DNA from: Microbacterium sp. LWO14-1.2
Lineage (GTDB): Bacteria; Actinomycetota; Actinomycetes; Actinomycetales; Microbacteriaceae
Direction of reading: 5' to 3'
NCBI RefSeq assembly: GCF_038397715.1
Contig: NZ_CP151633.1
Location: forward strand, 558,001-622,000
DNA: 64,000 nt
The notes under the pieces were generated by a model that ran no database searches, was not told the origin of the DNA, and saw only the letters and a program-made list of their open reading frames with translations. This document shows, piece after piece, positions 24,283 to 32,590 of the stretch (within the stretch, counting starts at the first letter, position 1; each line of letters begins with the position of its first letter). Position numbers and translations under genes: made by a program.

Positions 24283-25719
24283 TCAGCGGGTGACGAAGCC
24301 CTGATCGAGGATGCGGGCGACGACGCGCTCTGCGGCGCGACCGTCGTCCCGACTGTTGAACTGCGCCTGCCACGCCGCATAGCGCGACGCGTAGGCGGCT
24401 CGGACCCCCTCGTCGGCGAGCGCTGCCACGAGTTCCTCCTGCGTGCGGACCAGCGGACCGGGGGCACGCGCCTCGAGATCGAAGTAGAAGCCGCGCAGTT
24501 GACCGCGGTAGTGGTCGAGGTCGGGCACGAGGAAGAAGAGGGGCTTGCCCGTGACGCTGTAGTCGAACATCACCGAGGAGTAGTCGGTGATGAGCGCGTC
24601 CGCGGCGAGGAGCAGCTGCGAGGTCTCCGGGTAGCCGGTGACGTCGATCACGCGGGCCCCGGCACGGTCGCGATCCGTGTCGATCGTGCGCGAATGGCCG
24701 CGCACGAGCACGACGGAGTCGGTCTGCTGCGCGAGCAGCTCGGGGTCGACGAAGTCGACCATCTCGGCGCGGTCGTCGCGCCACGTGGGGGCGTAGAGCA
24801 GCACGCGCTCCTGCTCGCCGATGCCGAGCGCGGATCGGATGGCGGCGGGGTCGCCCGTGACGAGCGCGTCGTTGCGGGGATACCCCTCGACCCAGATCGG
24901 ACGCCCGAAGAACGCATATGCCTTGCGCAGGACGCGCTCGGCGTACGTGTTCTGCGCGAGCAGCACGTCCCAGCGACGCGACTCCTTGACGACCGCCGCC
25001 ATGCGCCGCGGATCGAATCCCGGCCGATGCAGCGCGAGCCGCTTGAGGGGCGTGCCGTGCCAGGTCTGCAGCACCCGCTGGCCTGGTTTGCGCGCGAATC
25101 GGCGTCGCAGCCAGTCGTTCACGACGAGCAGCCTCGCCGCGGCTCGGGCGCGCCACCACTCCGGGCTCCCCTCGACGACGGCGATCGCCCCCTCGGGCAC
25201 CGCCACCGACAGATCGACGACGCTCCAGTAACGCGTCACAGACGGGGCCTGCGCGGCGAGCGCGCGATCGATGGCCCGCGGGTTGCAGCCGACGCTGCGG
25301 CCGTAGAAGCTCTCGAAGAACACCGCGTTCTCGGTCGCTCCGGAGTGCGTGACGTAGCGCCCCTCGAGCGTGGACTGCCCCTCGGCGGTCTCGTAGACGG
25401 GGTCGATCGGCGCGGCCACCCGGGCGGTCGCCTTCTCGACGGCGATGCGCAGACCCGGCAGGAGGCGGGGAGCGACGGAGAGGTCGTCGAGCTCGACACC
25501 GGGGATGCGGATGCGGTACTCGCCGGTCGGCAGCGGGAGCTCGGCTCCGCCCCAGCGGGACGCACGGAGCGGGAAGGTCGCCTTCCAGGTCTTGCCGCCG
25601 CCGGTGATGCGGCCGTCGACCCGTGCGCGGGGTCCGACGAGGGACGCGCTGGTCGGACGCTCCCCGGTCCCCGCGACCACCAGGGTCTCCGCCGCCTCGT
25701 CGATCAGGGCGGTGGTCAT
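24283..25719 (-). CDS. CDP-glycerol glycerophosphotransferase family protein (TagF/TagB-like)
   Basis: A 478-residue protein with a 170-residue N-terminal beta-rich domain and a C-terminal glycerophosphotransferase domain. That domain has LQTWHGTPLKRLAL (about 215-228), LLYAPTWRDD, the RGHSRTI segment, and the classic ITDYSSVMFDYSVTGKP. These histidine and D-Y-S-S regions are the donor-binding features of TagF. It should add polyol-phosphate units to a wall teichoic-acid-like polymer. The ATG overlaps the stop of the upstream family member (ATGA), so the two are co-translated. Confidence 0.85.
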   Translation of the reverse strand: MTTALIDEAAETLVVAGTGERPTSASLVGPRARVDGRITGGGKTWKATFPLRASRWGGAELPLPTGEYRIRIPGVELDDLSVAPRLLPGLRIAVEKATARVAAPIDPVYETAEGQSTLEGRYVTHSGATENAVFFESFYGRSVGCNPRAIDRALAAQAPSVTRYWSVVDLSVAVPEGAIAVVEGSPEWWRARAAARLLVVNDWLRRRFARKPGQRVLQTWHGTPLKRLALHRPGFDPRRMAAVVKESRRWDVLLAQNTYAERVLRKAYAFFGRPIWVEGYPRNDALVTGDPAAIRSALGIGEQERVLLYAPTWRDDRAEMVDFVDPELLAQQTDSVVLVRGHSRTIDTDRDRAGARVIDVTGYPETSQLLLAADALITDYSSVMFDYSVTGKPLFFLVPDLDHYRGQLRGFYFDLEARAPGPLVRTQEELVAALADEGVRAAYASRYAAWQAQFNSRDDGRAAERVVARILDQGFVTR

Positions 25720-26966
25720 GCTGCTCCCTTCGGCGCAGGGACTCCCCGCGCACGGATCCTGTCGTACACGCGTCGGGTGTTGCCGCCGTCGCGGAACGCA
25801 TGCATCTCCGCGCTGAGCGTATCGGAACGCTCCGACCTCGCCCGGAAGGCGCTCTCGTCGTCGAGCAGCGAGGCCAGCTGCGCGATCACGCCCTCCCAGT
25901 CCTGAGCCGCATCGTCACCGGCGACGTCTTCGAAGCGACCGTAGAACCCTCTCGTCTCGGCGTACTCCTCGGCGTCCGGTGCGAGGTGGATCACCGGCAT
26001 CCCGAGCAGTCCGACGTCGTAGGCGAGAGAGGAGTAGTCGGTGACGAGCACGTCGACGGCCGGCAGTGCAGGCGTGACGTCCGGGAGCAGGCTCGCGCCG
26101 AGCATCCGCACCCGGGCGGTGGGCGTCGGCGGGCTGTAGTGCCCCTCTCCCAGCGGGTGCGACCGCACGAGCAGCACGGCATCGCGCTCCTCGAGTGCAC
26201 GGACGATGCGTGCCCACTGGTCCGGGCTGGGCACCGCGGGGTCCGGGGCGCCGTCGCGCCAGGTCGGCGCGTACAGCACGGTGCGGGCGCCGGACAGGTC
26301 ACCGACCGTGCGCTGCAGAAGAGCGGATGCCGCCGCGCGCCGCTCGGCAGGCTCTCCCGCCGACAGCACGTCGACACGAGGCTCGCCCGTGACGACGACC
26401 CGATCGTCGCCGAGACCGAAAGCCGATTCCAGCCGCCCGCGCGACCGATGCGACGCGGCGGGGAGCACTCGGATCCGCTGCGCGGCGCGTCGGTACAGGA
26501 ACGCCACGAGCGTGCGCAGCAGCGGTGCCCCGGGGACCGCGGGAACCTGCGTCGTCGCCGGGGAGTCCAGGCCGATGCGCTTGAGCGGGATGCCGTGCCA
26601 CAGCTGCACGATGAAAGCGCCGGAGTTCGCGTAGCGGTTCGCATCGCCGAGCCCGTGCGTGACCACGATGACTCCCGCTCGCGCGGTGGCCCACCACCCG
26701 CGGAGGCCCGACTTCGGAACGGTGCGGATGCCGAGGGCCGCAGCGTCGCGCTCCTCTCGCTCGGACGAGGTCAACCACAGGGTGTCGTGCCCCTGCGAAG
26801 CTGCGAGTCGCTGCAGGGCGAGCGCGCCGTCGCCGATGCCCGCGCCGCAGCCGAACACCCAGCGCGTCCCTCGGGGTATGACGAGAGTGCCGATGCGCCC
26901 CACGAGGTACAGCGGGATCCGGAGCAGCTTGGCCGCATTGCCGGAGCCGAACGAGAAGGACGCCAC
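25716..26966 (-). CDS. CDP-glycerol glycerophosphotransferase family protein (TagF/TagB-like)
   Basis: A 416-residue member of the same family as its downstream neighbour. It carries a short Gly-rich Rossmann-like start (GCGAGIGD), IVQLWHGIPLKRIGLDS (about 135-151), VLYAPTWRDGAP, and VTDYSSLAYDVGLLGMP. It lacks the extra N-terminal domain of the downstream protein. Two different TagF-like enzymes in one operon suggest priming plus polymerisation, or two repeat-unit linkages; which is unknown. The GTG start sits in the 3' arm of a 17-bp hairpin and has TAGGCT exactly 6 nt upstream. Confidence 0.83.
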   Translation of the reverse strand: MASFSFGSGNAAKLLRIPLYLVGRIGTLVIPRGTRWVFGCGAGIGDGALALQRLAASQGHDTLWLTSSEREERDAAALGIRTVPKSGLRGWWATARAGVIVVTHGLGDANRYANSGAFIVQLWHGIPLKRIGLDSPATTQVPAVPGAPLLRTLVAFLYRRAAQRIRVLPAASHRSRGRLESAFGLGDDRVVVTGEPRVDVLSAGEPAERRAAASALLQRTVGDLSGARTVLYAPTWRDGAPDPAVPSPDQWARIVRALEERDAVLLVRSHPLGEGHYSPPTPTARVRMLGASLLPDVTPALPAVDVLVTDYSSLAYDVGLLGMPVIHLAPDAEEYAETRGFYGRFEDVAGDDAAQDWEGVIAQLASLLDDESAFRARSERSDTLSAEMHAFRDGGNTRRVYDRIRARGVPAPKGAA

Positions 26967-26995
26967 CCCGCGAGCCTATCGCGGGGTGGCGTCCT
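26957..26995. terminator. 17-bp perfect hairpin carrying a leaderless promoter in its loop
   Basis: Left arm 26957-26973 and right arm 26979-26995 are perfectly complementary with a 5-nt loop. It lies 28 bp after the htrA-like stop and should terminate that transcript. The minus-strand TAGGCT (26973-26978) occupies the loop and first stem base, and the GTG start of the next gene (26966) lies in the distal arm. Confidence 0.65.
26973..26978 (-). promoter_or_regulatory. Leaderless-type -10 hexamer TAGGCT inside the hairpin
   Basis: TAGGCT ends 6 nt before the GTG at 26966. A transcript starting at the GTG would contain only one hairpin arm and so could not fold it. Confidence 0.5.
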
Positions 26996-27022
26996 GTCTG
27001 CGAGCGAAGGAGCGTCGTCGAG

Positions 27023-28672
27023 TCAGCCGGCCAGCTGGCCGAGGGTCACGTCGATCTCGTACTCCTTGCCACCGCGGATGTACGTGACCTTGGCATCGCT
27101 GCCCGCGGCCGCGGCACGGACCTGGGCGGTGAGGTCATTGGCGCTCGTGATCGGCACGCCGTTGAAGGCGGTGACGATGTCGTCGGCCTTGAGACCCGCG
27201 GCGGCCGCCGCTCCCCCGCCCGTGACATCGGCGATGTAGGCGCCCGAGACCGAGGCGTTCTCCGCACTGGCGGCGTCGCGTACCGATGCCCCGAGCAGGC
27301 CGTGGGTCGCCGCACCGTCGGCGATGATCTCCTCCGACACGCGCTTCGCGATGTTCGAGGGGATCGCGAAGCCGATGCCGATGGAGCCCGACTCCTCCGA
27401 GCTGCCGGAGCCCGCGATCGCGACGTTGATGCCGATGAGCTCGCCCTTGCTGTTGACCAGAGCACCGCCCGAGTTGCCGTGGTTGATGGCGGCGTCGGTC
27501 TGGATCACGGCGATCGAGATGCTCTCCGAGCTCTGCTGCGAGCCGTTCCCCGGGAGGTCGAACTGGAACGGGCCCTGGCCGTCGCCCTCCTCGGGCGACT
27601 GCTGCTCCTGCGGCGCGTCTTCCGACGACGAGTCGGGAAGGGCGGACGACTGGATCTGGATGCTCCGGTTGAGGGCGCTGACGATACCGGTGGTGACCGA
27701 GTTCGACAGGCCGAGCGGCGCGCCGAGCGCCACAGCGGTGTCGCCCACGTTGAGCTTGGACGAGTCGGCGAAGTCGATCGGGGTGAGGTCCTTCGCGTCG
27801 GTCAGCTTGATGACCGCGAGGTCGTAGATCGGGTCGGTGCCGACGACGGTGGCCGAGAAGATGCGTCCGTCGGAGGTGGTGACCCGGATCGTCGGGTCGG
27901 CCACGGCTCCCCCGAGCGTCACGACGTGCGTGTTGGTGAGGACGTAGCCGTCCTTGCTGATGATGACGCCGGAGCCGCTGCCGGCCTCGTTGGACCCGGC
28001 GACCTCGATGGTCACGACCGACGGCAGCGCGGCGGTGGCGACGGCGGTCGTCTCGTTGACGGATCCGGGGTTGTTGACGGTGACGGTCTCGGGACCCTGG
28101 GCGACGCCCGTGGTGTTCTGGTTGGAGATGCCGGTGAGGATCGCGCCGCCGCCGAACCCGGCGACACCGCCGACGAGAGCCGCAGCGACGACGATCGCGG
28201 CGAACTTGACGCCTGCGCGCGGCTTCTCCTTGGTCTTGACGGCCGGCCCCTCCGGTGCAGACCCGGCGACCGGCTGCGCGGTGTGGATGCCGAAGGCGGC
28301 ACCCGGAGCGGTCGCGGTGGGCGCTCCGTGCGGAGACGAGCCCTGGAAGGCCGGGCCCTGCGGCGCCGGTGCCCCGTAGGGTGCCTGCGGTGCGGTCGGC
28401 GCCTGGCCGAGGTGCGCGGCCGGTGCCTCGAACGTGGGCGCGTCGAACGCCGGAGTCGCAGGCTGCGACGACGTGAACGTCGGCGGGACCTCGTGGCCGC
28501 GGCCCGGAGCGGCGGGGATGCCGGAGGCAGCGGCGGCGGGGGTCGCCTCGCCGGCGGGGGTCGGTGTGGCGGCATCCGTCGTCGAACGGTCGACGTCGGA
28601 CGATGCCGGGGCGGACGGCACGGCGTCGTGCGACGCGGGTGCCGGCTGGTCGGGGGTGGTGTCTTCGTTCAT
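27023..28672 (-). CDS. HtrA/DegP-like membrane serine protease with PDZ domain
   Basis: A 549-residue trypsin-like protease. A 150-residue cytoplasmic Pro/Ala-rich low-complexity tail precedes one membrane helix (156-180). The external protease domain has catalytic H249 (LTNTHVV), D284 (IYDLAVI) and S401 (GNSGGAL). An acidic/Gln insert at 348-383 lies between strands, and a PDZ domain covers about 455-548. Such proteins degrade or refold damaged envelope proteins and are often under envelope-stress control. The ATG is preceded by AAGGAG with 8-nt spacing. Divergent from the aminotransferase gene. Confidence 0.93.
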   Translation of the reverse strand: MNEDTTPDQPAPASHDAVPSAPASSDVDRSTTDAATPTPAGEATPAAAASGIPAAPGRGHEVPPTFTSSQPATPAFDAPTFEAPAAHLGQAPTAPQAPYGAPAPQGPAFQGSSPHGAPTATAPGAAFGIHTAQPVAGSAPEGPAVKTKEKPRAGVKFAAIVVAAALVGGVAGFGGGAILTGISNQNTTGVAQGPETVTVNNPGSVNETTAVATAALPSVVTIEVAGSNEAGSGSGVIISKDGYVLTNTHVVTLGGAVADPTIRVTTSDGRIFSATVVGTDPIYDLAVIKLTDAKDLTPIDFADSSKLNVGDTAVALGAPLGLSNSVTTGIVSALNRSIQIQSSALPDSSSEDAPQEQQSPEEGDGQGPFQFDLPGNGSQQSSESISIAVIQTDAAINHGNSGGALVNSKGELIGINVAIAGSGSSEESGSIGIGFAIPSNIAKRVSEEIIADGAATHGLLGASVRDAASAENASVSGAYIADVTGGGAAAAAGLKADDIVTAFNGVPITSANDLTAQVRAAAAGSDAKVTYIRGGKEYEIDVTLGQLAG

Positions 28673-28759
28673 GGTGTGTGCTCCTTCAACAACGCCCCTT
28701 CAGAGTGCGCCTCATATCTGTGCGTTTCGTATGTCGAGGATGAGTTTCCGCTATGGCCT

Positions 28760-28765
28760 TAGCCT
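28760..28765 (+). promoter_or_regulatory. Leaderless-type -10 hexamer TAGCCT
   Basis: TAGCCT ends 7 nt before the ATG at 28773. No ribosome binding site is present in the spacer. Confidence 0.5.
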
Positions 28766-28772
28766 GTTGTTC

Positions 28773-29972
28773 ATGAGTGTCATCCCCGGCGCATGGCGGC
28801 GCACGGCAGCAGGAGCCGGACTGCTCGCACCAGACGGTTCCGTCGCACCTACGATCTTCGCAGAGATGTCGGCGGCAGCGGCCCGAACCGGCGCGATCAA
28901 TCTCGGCCAGGGCTTTCCCGACGAGGACGGTCCGGCCGAGGTGCTCGAGGCGGCCAAGGCCGCGATCTCGCGCGGTGAGAACCAGTACCCGCCTGGCCGC
29001 GGCATCCCGGATCTGCTCGCCGCGATCAGCGAGCATCAGCGGCGGTTCTACGGGCTCGAGGTCGACCCCCAGCGCGAGGTCATCGTGACCGCCGGGGCGA
29101 CCGAGGCTCTCACCGCGACCCTGCTCGCTCTCATCGACGGACCCGACGACGAGGTCGTCGTGTTCGAGCCGTACTACGACTCCTACGCCGCCGCGGTCGC
29201 TCTCGCGGGCGCACGACTGCGGACCGTACCCCTCCGCGCACCGGGGTTCCAACCCGATCTGGAGCGACTGGCCCGGACCGTGACCGACCGCACGCGGGTC
29301 ATCCTCGTCAACGATCCGCACAACCCGACCGGCACGATCTTCGATCGAGACGTGCTGACGGAGATCGTCCGGCTGGCCGAGCTGCACGACGCGGTCATCG
29401 TGACGGACGAGGTGTACGAGCACCTGTCGTTCCGTGACCCGCACACCCCGATCGCGACGCTCCCCGGTGCGGCGGAGCGCACCCTCACGATCTCCTCGGC
29501 GGGCAAGACCTTCTCGGCGACGGGCTGGAAGATCGGCTGGGTGCACGGACCGGCCGAGCTCATCACGGCCGTCCTCACGGTCAAGCAGTATCTGACCTAC
29601 GTGAACGGCTCTCCGTTCCAGCCGGCGGTGGCCGTGGGGCTGCGGCTGGGCGAGGGGTTCTTCACGGATGCCGCGCGCACGATGGCCCACAAGCACGAGA
29701 TCCTCGGCGCCGGATTGCGCGCAGCGGGCTTCACGGTGCACCCGCCCCAGGGCGGCTACTTCACGGTGGCGGACGCCTCGGGGCTCGGCGGAGCGGATGC
29801 CGCGGCTTTCTGCCGCGCGCTGCCGGAGCGTGCCGGCGTGGTCGCGATCCCGCTCACGGCGTTCGTCTCCCCGGAGCACCGCGACGACTACGCGGGACTC
29901 GTGCGCTTCGCGGCGTGCAAGCGCGTCGAGGTGCTGGAAGACGCCGCGGCCAGACTCGCCGCCGGATTCTGA
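28773..29972 (+). CDS. Class I/II PLP aminotransferase (glutamine transaminase K / methionine aminotransferase-like)
   Basis: A 399-residue fold-type I aminotransferase. Visible are INLGQGFPDEDGP (42-54), QYPPGRGIP (71-79), the NDPHNPTG asparagine motif (180-187), cofactor D212 and Y215 in TDEVYEH, and Schiff-base K245 in SAGKTFSATGWKIGW. The GQGFPD and YPPGRG motifs are typical of the kynurenine/glutamine transaminase K and YbdL group. It probably transaminates methionine, glutamine or aromatic amino acids. The convergent gene is an omega-amidase-like hydrolase, fitting a glutamine-transaminase/omega-amidase pair. Confidence 0.88.
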   Translation: MSVIPGAWRRTAAGAGLLAPDGSVAPTIFAEMSAAAARTGAINLGQGFPDEDGPAEVLEAAKAAISRGENQYPPGRGIPDLLAAISEHQRRFYGLEVDPQREVIVTAGATEALTATLLALIDGPDDEVVVFEPYYDSYAAAVALAGARLRTVPLRAPGFQPDLERLARTVTDRTRVILVNDPHNPTGTIFDRDVLTEIVRLAELHDAVIVTDEVYEHLSFRDPHTPIATLPGAAERTLTISSAGKTFSATGWKIGWVHGPAELITAVLTVKQYLTYVNGSPFQPAVAVGLRLGEGFFTDAARTMAHKHEILGAGLRAAGFTVHPPQGGYFTVADASGLGGADAAAFCRALPERAGVVAIPLTAFVSPEHRDDYAGLVRFAACKRVEVLEDAAARLAAGF

Positions 29973-29973
29973 T

Positions 29974-29996
29974 CGGCCGCGCGACCACGGCGGCCG
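29974..29996. terminator. Stem-loop between convergent genes
   Basis: CGGCCGC (29974-29980) pairs with GCGGCCG (29990-29996) across 9 nt, just after the aminotransferase stop. No U-tract follows, so support is modest. Confidence 0.35.
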
Positions 29997-30008
29997 CGGA
30001 GAGACCGA

Positions 30009-30815
30009 TCAGCGCGGGACCACCCGGTAGCGCCGCACGCGCAGCGACGGGTTCGCCGCGCGGACGCGCTCGATCGACGCCGCCTCGACCGTGGCCACCG
30101 CGATGCCCTCGGTCGTGCCGGCTCCCGCGAGCACGACGCCCTGCGGATCGACGATCTGCGAGTGTCCCACTCCGATGGGCGTCGGGTGGTCGGCCGAGAT
30201 CACGTACGCGGTGTTCTCGATGGCGCGGGCGGCGAGCAGCGTCGTCCAGTGGTGCTCCTTGAGGGGGCCGCGCACCCATTCGGCCGGCACGACCAGCGCG
30301 TCGGCTCCGTCGTCGACGAGCGTGCGCGCCACCTCGGGGAACCGGAGGTCGTAGCAGGTCATCAGCCCGAAGCGGATACCGGCGACCTCGAAGGTCGCAG
30401 CCGCGTCGAGGTCACCGGCCTCCACCCAGTCCGACTCCGTCTGCCCGAAAGCGTCGTACAGGTGCTGCTTGCGGTACGTGGCGAGAATGCCGTCGCCTCG
30501 GACGGCGACGACCGTGTTGCGCACGTGCCCGGCGTCGGAGGCCTGCTCCACGAGTCCCGCGACGATGACGACGCCGTGGTCGGATGCCGCGGCGCGCAGC
30601 GACGACACGAACTCCCCGTCCAGCGTCTCGGCGTTCGCCGCGAGGGACTCGTCCATCGGGTCGACGAAGTAGCTCGAGTACTCGGGGAAGACGACGAGTC
30701 GGGCACCCCTGGCTGCGGCCTGTGCGGTCAGCTCGGCGACGCGCTCGCGATTCCGCTCGCGGGAGTCGGTGGGTGCGAACTGGCAGACGGCGACGGGCAC
30801 GGCGGCGGAGGTCAT
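30009..30815 (-). CDS. Carbon-nitrogen hydrolase (nitrilase superfamily, omega-amidase-like)
   Basis: A 268-residue nitrilase-fold amidase with the complete Glu-Lys-Cys triad: E45 in FPEYSS, K116 in YRKQHLYD, and C154 in MTCYDLRFPE. The CYDLRFPE context is that of Nit2/omega-amidases and related amidases, which hydrolyse alpha-ketoglutaramate or similar amides. It faces the transaminase gene across a 36-bp gap. The start is set at the ATG preceded by GGGGAGGATGAGCAC; the longer GTG start upstream is less likely. Confidence 0.88.
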   Translation of the reverse strand: MTSAAVPVAVCQFAPTDSRERNRERVAELTAQAAARGARLVVFPEYSSYFVDPMDESLAANAETLDGEFVSSLRAAASDHGVVIVAGLVEQASDAGHVRNTVVAVRGDGILATYRKQHLYDAFGQTESDWVEAGDLDAAATFEVAGIRFGLMTCYDLRFPEVARTLVDDGADALVVPAEWVRGPLKEHHWTTLLAARAIENTAYVISADHPTPIGVGHSQIVDPQGVVLAGAGTTEGIAVATVEAASIERVRAANPSLRVRRYRVVPR

Positions 30816-30879
30816 GTGCTCATCCTCCCCCACACGCCCGGGGGGTCGGGCTCGATTCGCGCACCTCCGACATCCGTGA

Positions 30880-30885
30880 TAGGTT
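30880..30885 (+). promoter_or_regulatory. -10 hexamer TAGGTT for tRNA-fMet
   Basis: TAGGTT ends 11 nt before the mature tRNA 5' end. The -35 element is not clear. Confidence 0.4.
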
Positions 30886-30896
30886 ATTCCTTGTGC

Positions 30897-30970
30897 CGCG
30901 GGGTGGAGCAGTTCGGTAGCTCGCCGGGCTCATAACCCGGAGGTCGCAGGTTCAAATCCTGTCCCCGCAA
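30897..30970 (+). tRNA. Initiator tRNA-fMet(CAT)
   Basis: A full cloverleaf can be drawn: acceptor arm CGCGGGG with CCCCGCA, T-arm GGTTCAAATC, and anticodon CAT at 30931-30933. Three consecutive G:C pairs in the anticodon stem (GGG before the loop, CCC after) and the unpaired C1 opposite A72 are the identity marks of initiator tRNA. CCA is not encoded (CAA follows). It is the only RNA gene in the window. Confidence 0.95.
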
Positions 30971-30976
30971 CAAATG

Positions 30977-31026
30977 AAAGGCCCTCTGGCCCGGAGAAAT
31001 CCAGGTCAGAGGGCCTTTCGCTTTTC
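30977..31026. terminator. Intrinsic terminator after tRNA-fMet
   Basis: AAAGGCCCTCTG (30977-30988) pairs with CAGAGGGCCTTT (31007-31018), followed by CGCTTTTCC. The A-rich left flank means it can also terminate the convergent permease transcript. Confidence 0.8.
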
Positions 31027-31038
31027 CTGAAGCGCCCG

Positions 31039-32535
31039 TCAGCCGCGGTCGGCGCCGAAGCTCACGGAGCGGATGCCGGCGGCATTCGCCTCCTCGCGGG
31101 CGAGTCGCCTCTCCGCGTCCAGGTCGAGACCGCGCGCGAGGACGACGTAGGCGATCGCCGAGGCGATGAGGCCGACGAACAGAGCGATGTCGATCCCGCC
31201 GATGGCGGTTGCCACCGGACCGGTGAACCAGGTCGTGACGACGAACGGGATCATCGCGGCGATCCCGACGACGTACGCCGTGATCCCGCGCCAGCCCCAT
31301 GCGCCGTACAGGCCGTGCGGGCGGAACATCTCCGCGACCGCGTAGCGCCCACGACGCACCAGGTAATAGTCGACGAGGTTGACCGAGGTCCAGGGCACCA
31401 GCACGTACAGCAGCACGACGAGGAAGCTGCCGAACGACTCGAGGAACTCCCCCGTCGAGAATGCGGCACCCAGCAGACCGCCGAGACCGACGAGCGAGCA
31501 CGCGACGATACGGGTCATCCGCGTCGGCCGCACCGGCCGGAAGGAATCGGCGACCGTGATGAGCTCGATGCTCGCGGCATAGATGTTGATCGTGATGACC
31601 GTGATGAGCGCAGGCAGCGCCGACCACAGCAGCACCGGGCCGAGCCCCGGCAGGATCGCGTCTGCGGCGGTGCCGATCGCCTCGACAGGGTCGGCCTCCG
31701 TGAACAGCGACGCCACGAACGCACCGAGGATCATGAGCCAACCGGCCCCGACGATCACTCCCGACGCGGTGTGGAAGAGCGCCTTGCTCGGACTCGTCTG
31801 CGGAGGCAGATAGCGCGAGTAGTCGGAGACGTACGGCGCCCAGCCCAGCGCGTAGGCCGCAGCGGCCGCGAACTGCACCAGGAACGCCGGCCAGTTCATC
31901 TCCGCGAGCGAGAAGTCCGCTGCAGGGAGAGGCAGCACGAAGAGGGCGACCACGGTGAACACACCGAAAGTGGCGAGGAACAGCCAGGTGAGCCACTTCT
32001 GCACGCGGTGGATCCAGTGGTAGCCGACGATCGCGAGAGTCAGCGCGAGAGCCGTGATGAGCACGTACCACCACGCGCCCGCATCCACGCCGGTCGTCGT
32101 CGTCAGCACCTGCCCGGCGAGCAGCTGGTTGAAGATGTTGAACCCGACGATGCTCGCGACGACCACGAGACACACGATCGCGACCCCGCGGTAGCCGAAT
32201 TGGGCGCGGGACTGGATCATCTGCGGCAGCCCCAATTGCGGACCCTGCGCCGAGTGGAAGGCGGTGAACACCGTGCCGACGCACACGCCGAGCACGATCG
32301 CGACGACCGAGACGAGGAAGTTCGCACCCATGGCGACGCCCACCATCCCGGTCGCCAGCGTCGTGAGGTTCGCGTTCGACATGAACCACAGCGAGAACAG
32401 ACTCGACGGGGTGCCGGTGCGCTCGGTCAACGGCACCCAGTCGATGGACTTGACCTCGATGCCGCTGGTCGCGGGCAGTGCGACCTCGGTCTGCGCGACG
32501 CCGGGCTCGGGCAGCCCGCTGCTCTCATATGCCAT
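31039..32535 (-). CDS. NCS1-family nucleobase:cation symporter
   Basis: A 498-residue polytopic permease with about 12 helices. The conserved NCS1 features are present: the WFMSNANLTTLATG segment in the first helix (about 43-56), the GLPQMIQSRAQFGYRG motif (about 93-108), and AAYALGWAPYVSDYSRYLP in the middle. NCS1 members import cytosine, purines, allantoin, hydantoins or related compounds with protons or sodium. The ATG is chosen because AAAGGAAC precedes it by 7 nt; upstream in-frame residues lack similarity. It lies 55 bp after the C-N hydrolase gene on the same strand, so an operon for use of a cyclic amide or nucleobase is likely. Confidence 0.88.
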   Translation of the reverse strand: MAYESSGLPEPGVAQTEVALPATSGIEVKSIDWVPLTERTGTPSSLFSLWFMSNANLTTLATGMVGVAMGANFLVSVVAIVLGVCVGTVFTAFHSAQGPQLGLPQMIQSRAQFGYRGVAIVCLVVVASIVGFNIFNQLLAGQVLTTTTGVDAGAWWYVLITALALTLAIVGYHWIHRVQKWLTWLFLATFGVFTVVALFVLPLPAADFSLAEMNWPAFLVQFAAAAAYALGWAPYVSDYSRYLPPQTSPSKALFHTASGVIVGAGWLMILGAFVASLFTEADPVEAIGTAADAILPGLGPVLLWSALPALITVITINIYAASIELITVADSFRPVRPTRMTRIVACSLVGLGGLLGAAFSTGEFLESFGSFLVVLLYVLVPWTSVNLVDYYLVRRGRYAVAEMFRPHGLYGAWGWRGITAYVVGIAAMIPFVVTTWFTGPVATAIGGIDIALFVGLIASAIAYVVLARGLDLDAERRLAREEANAAGIRSVSFGADRG

Positions 32536-32590
32536 GGGTGGGTTCCTTTTCGGGTGAGGAATCGGGGGATGCCGGCGCGAGGCCCGCAGG

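Noticed and set aside
30971..30973. Encoded CCA end of tRNA-fMet
   Set aside because: Sequence is CAA; CCA must be added after transcription.
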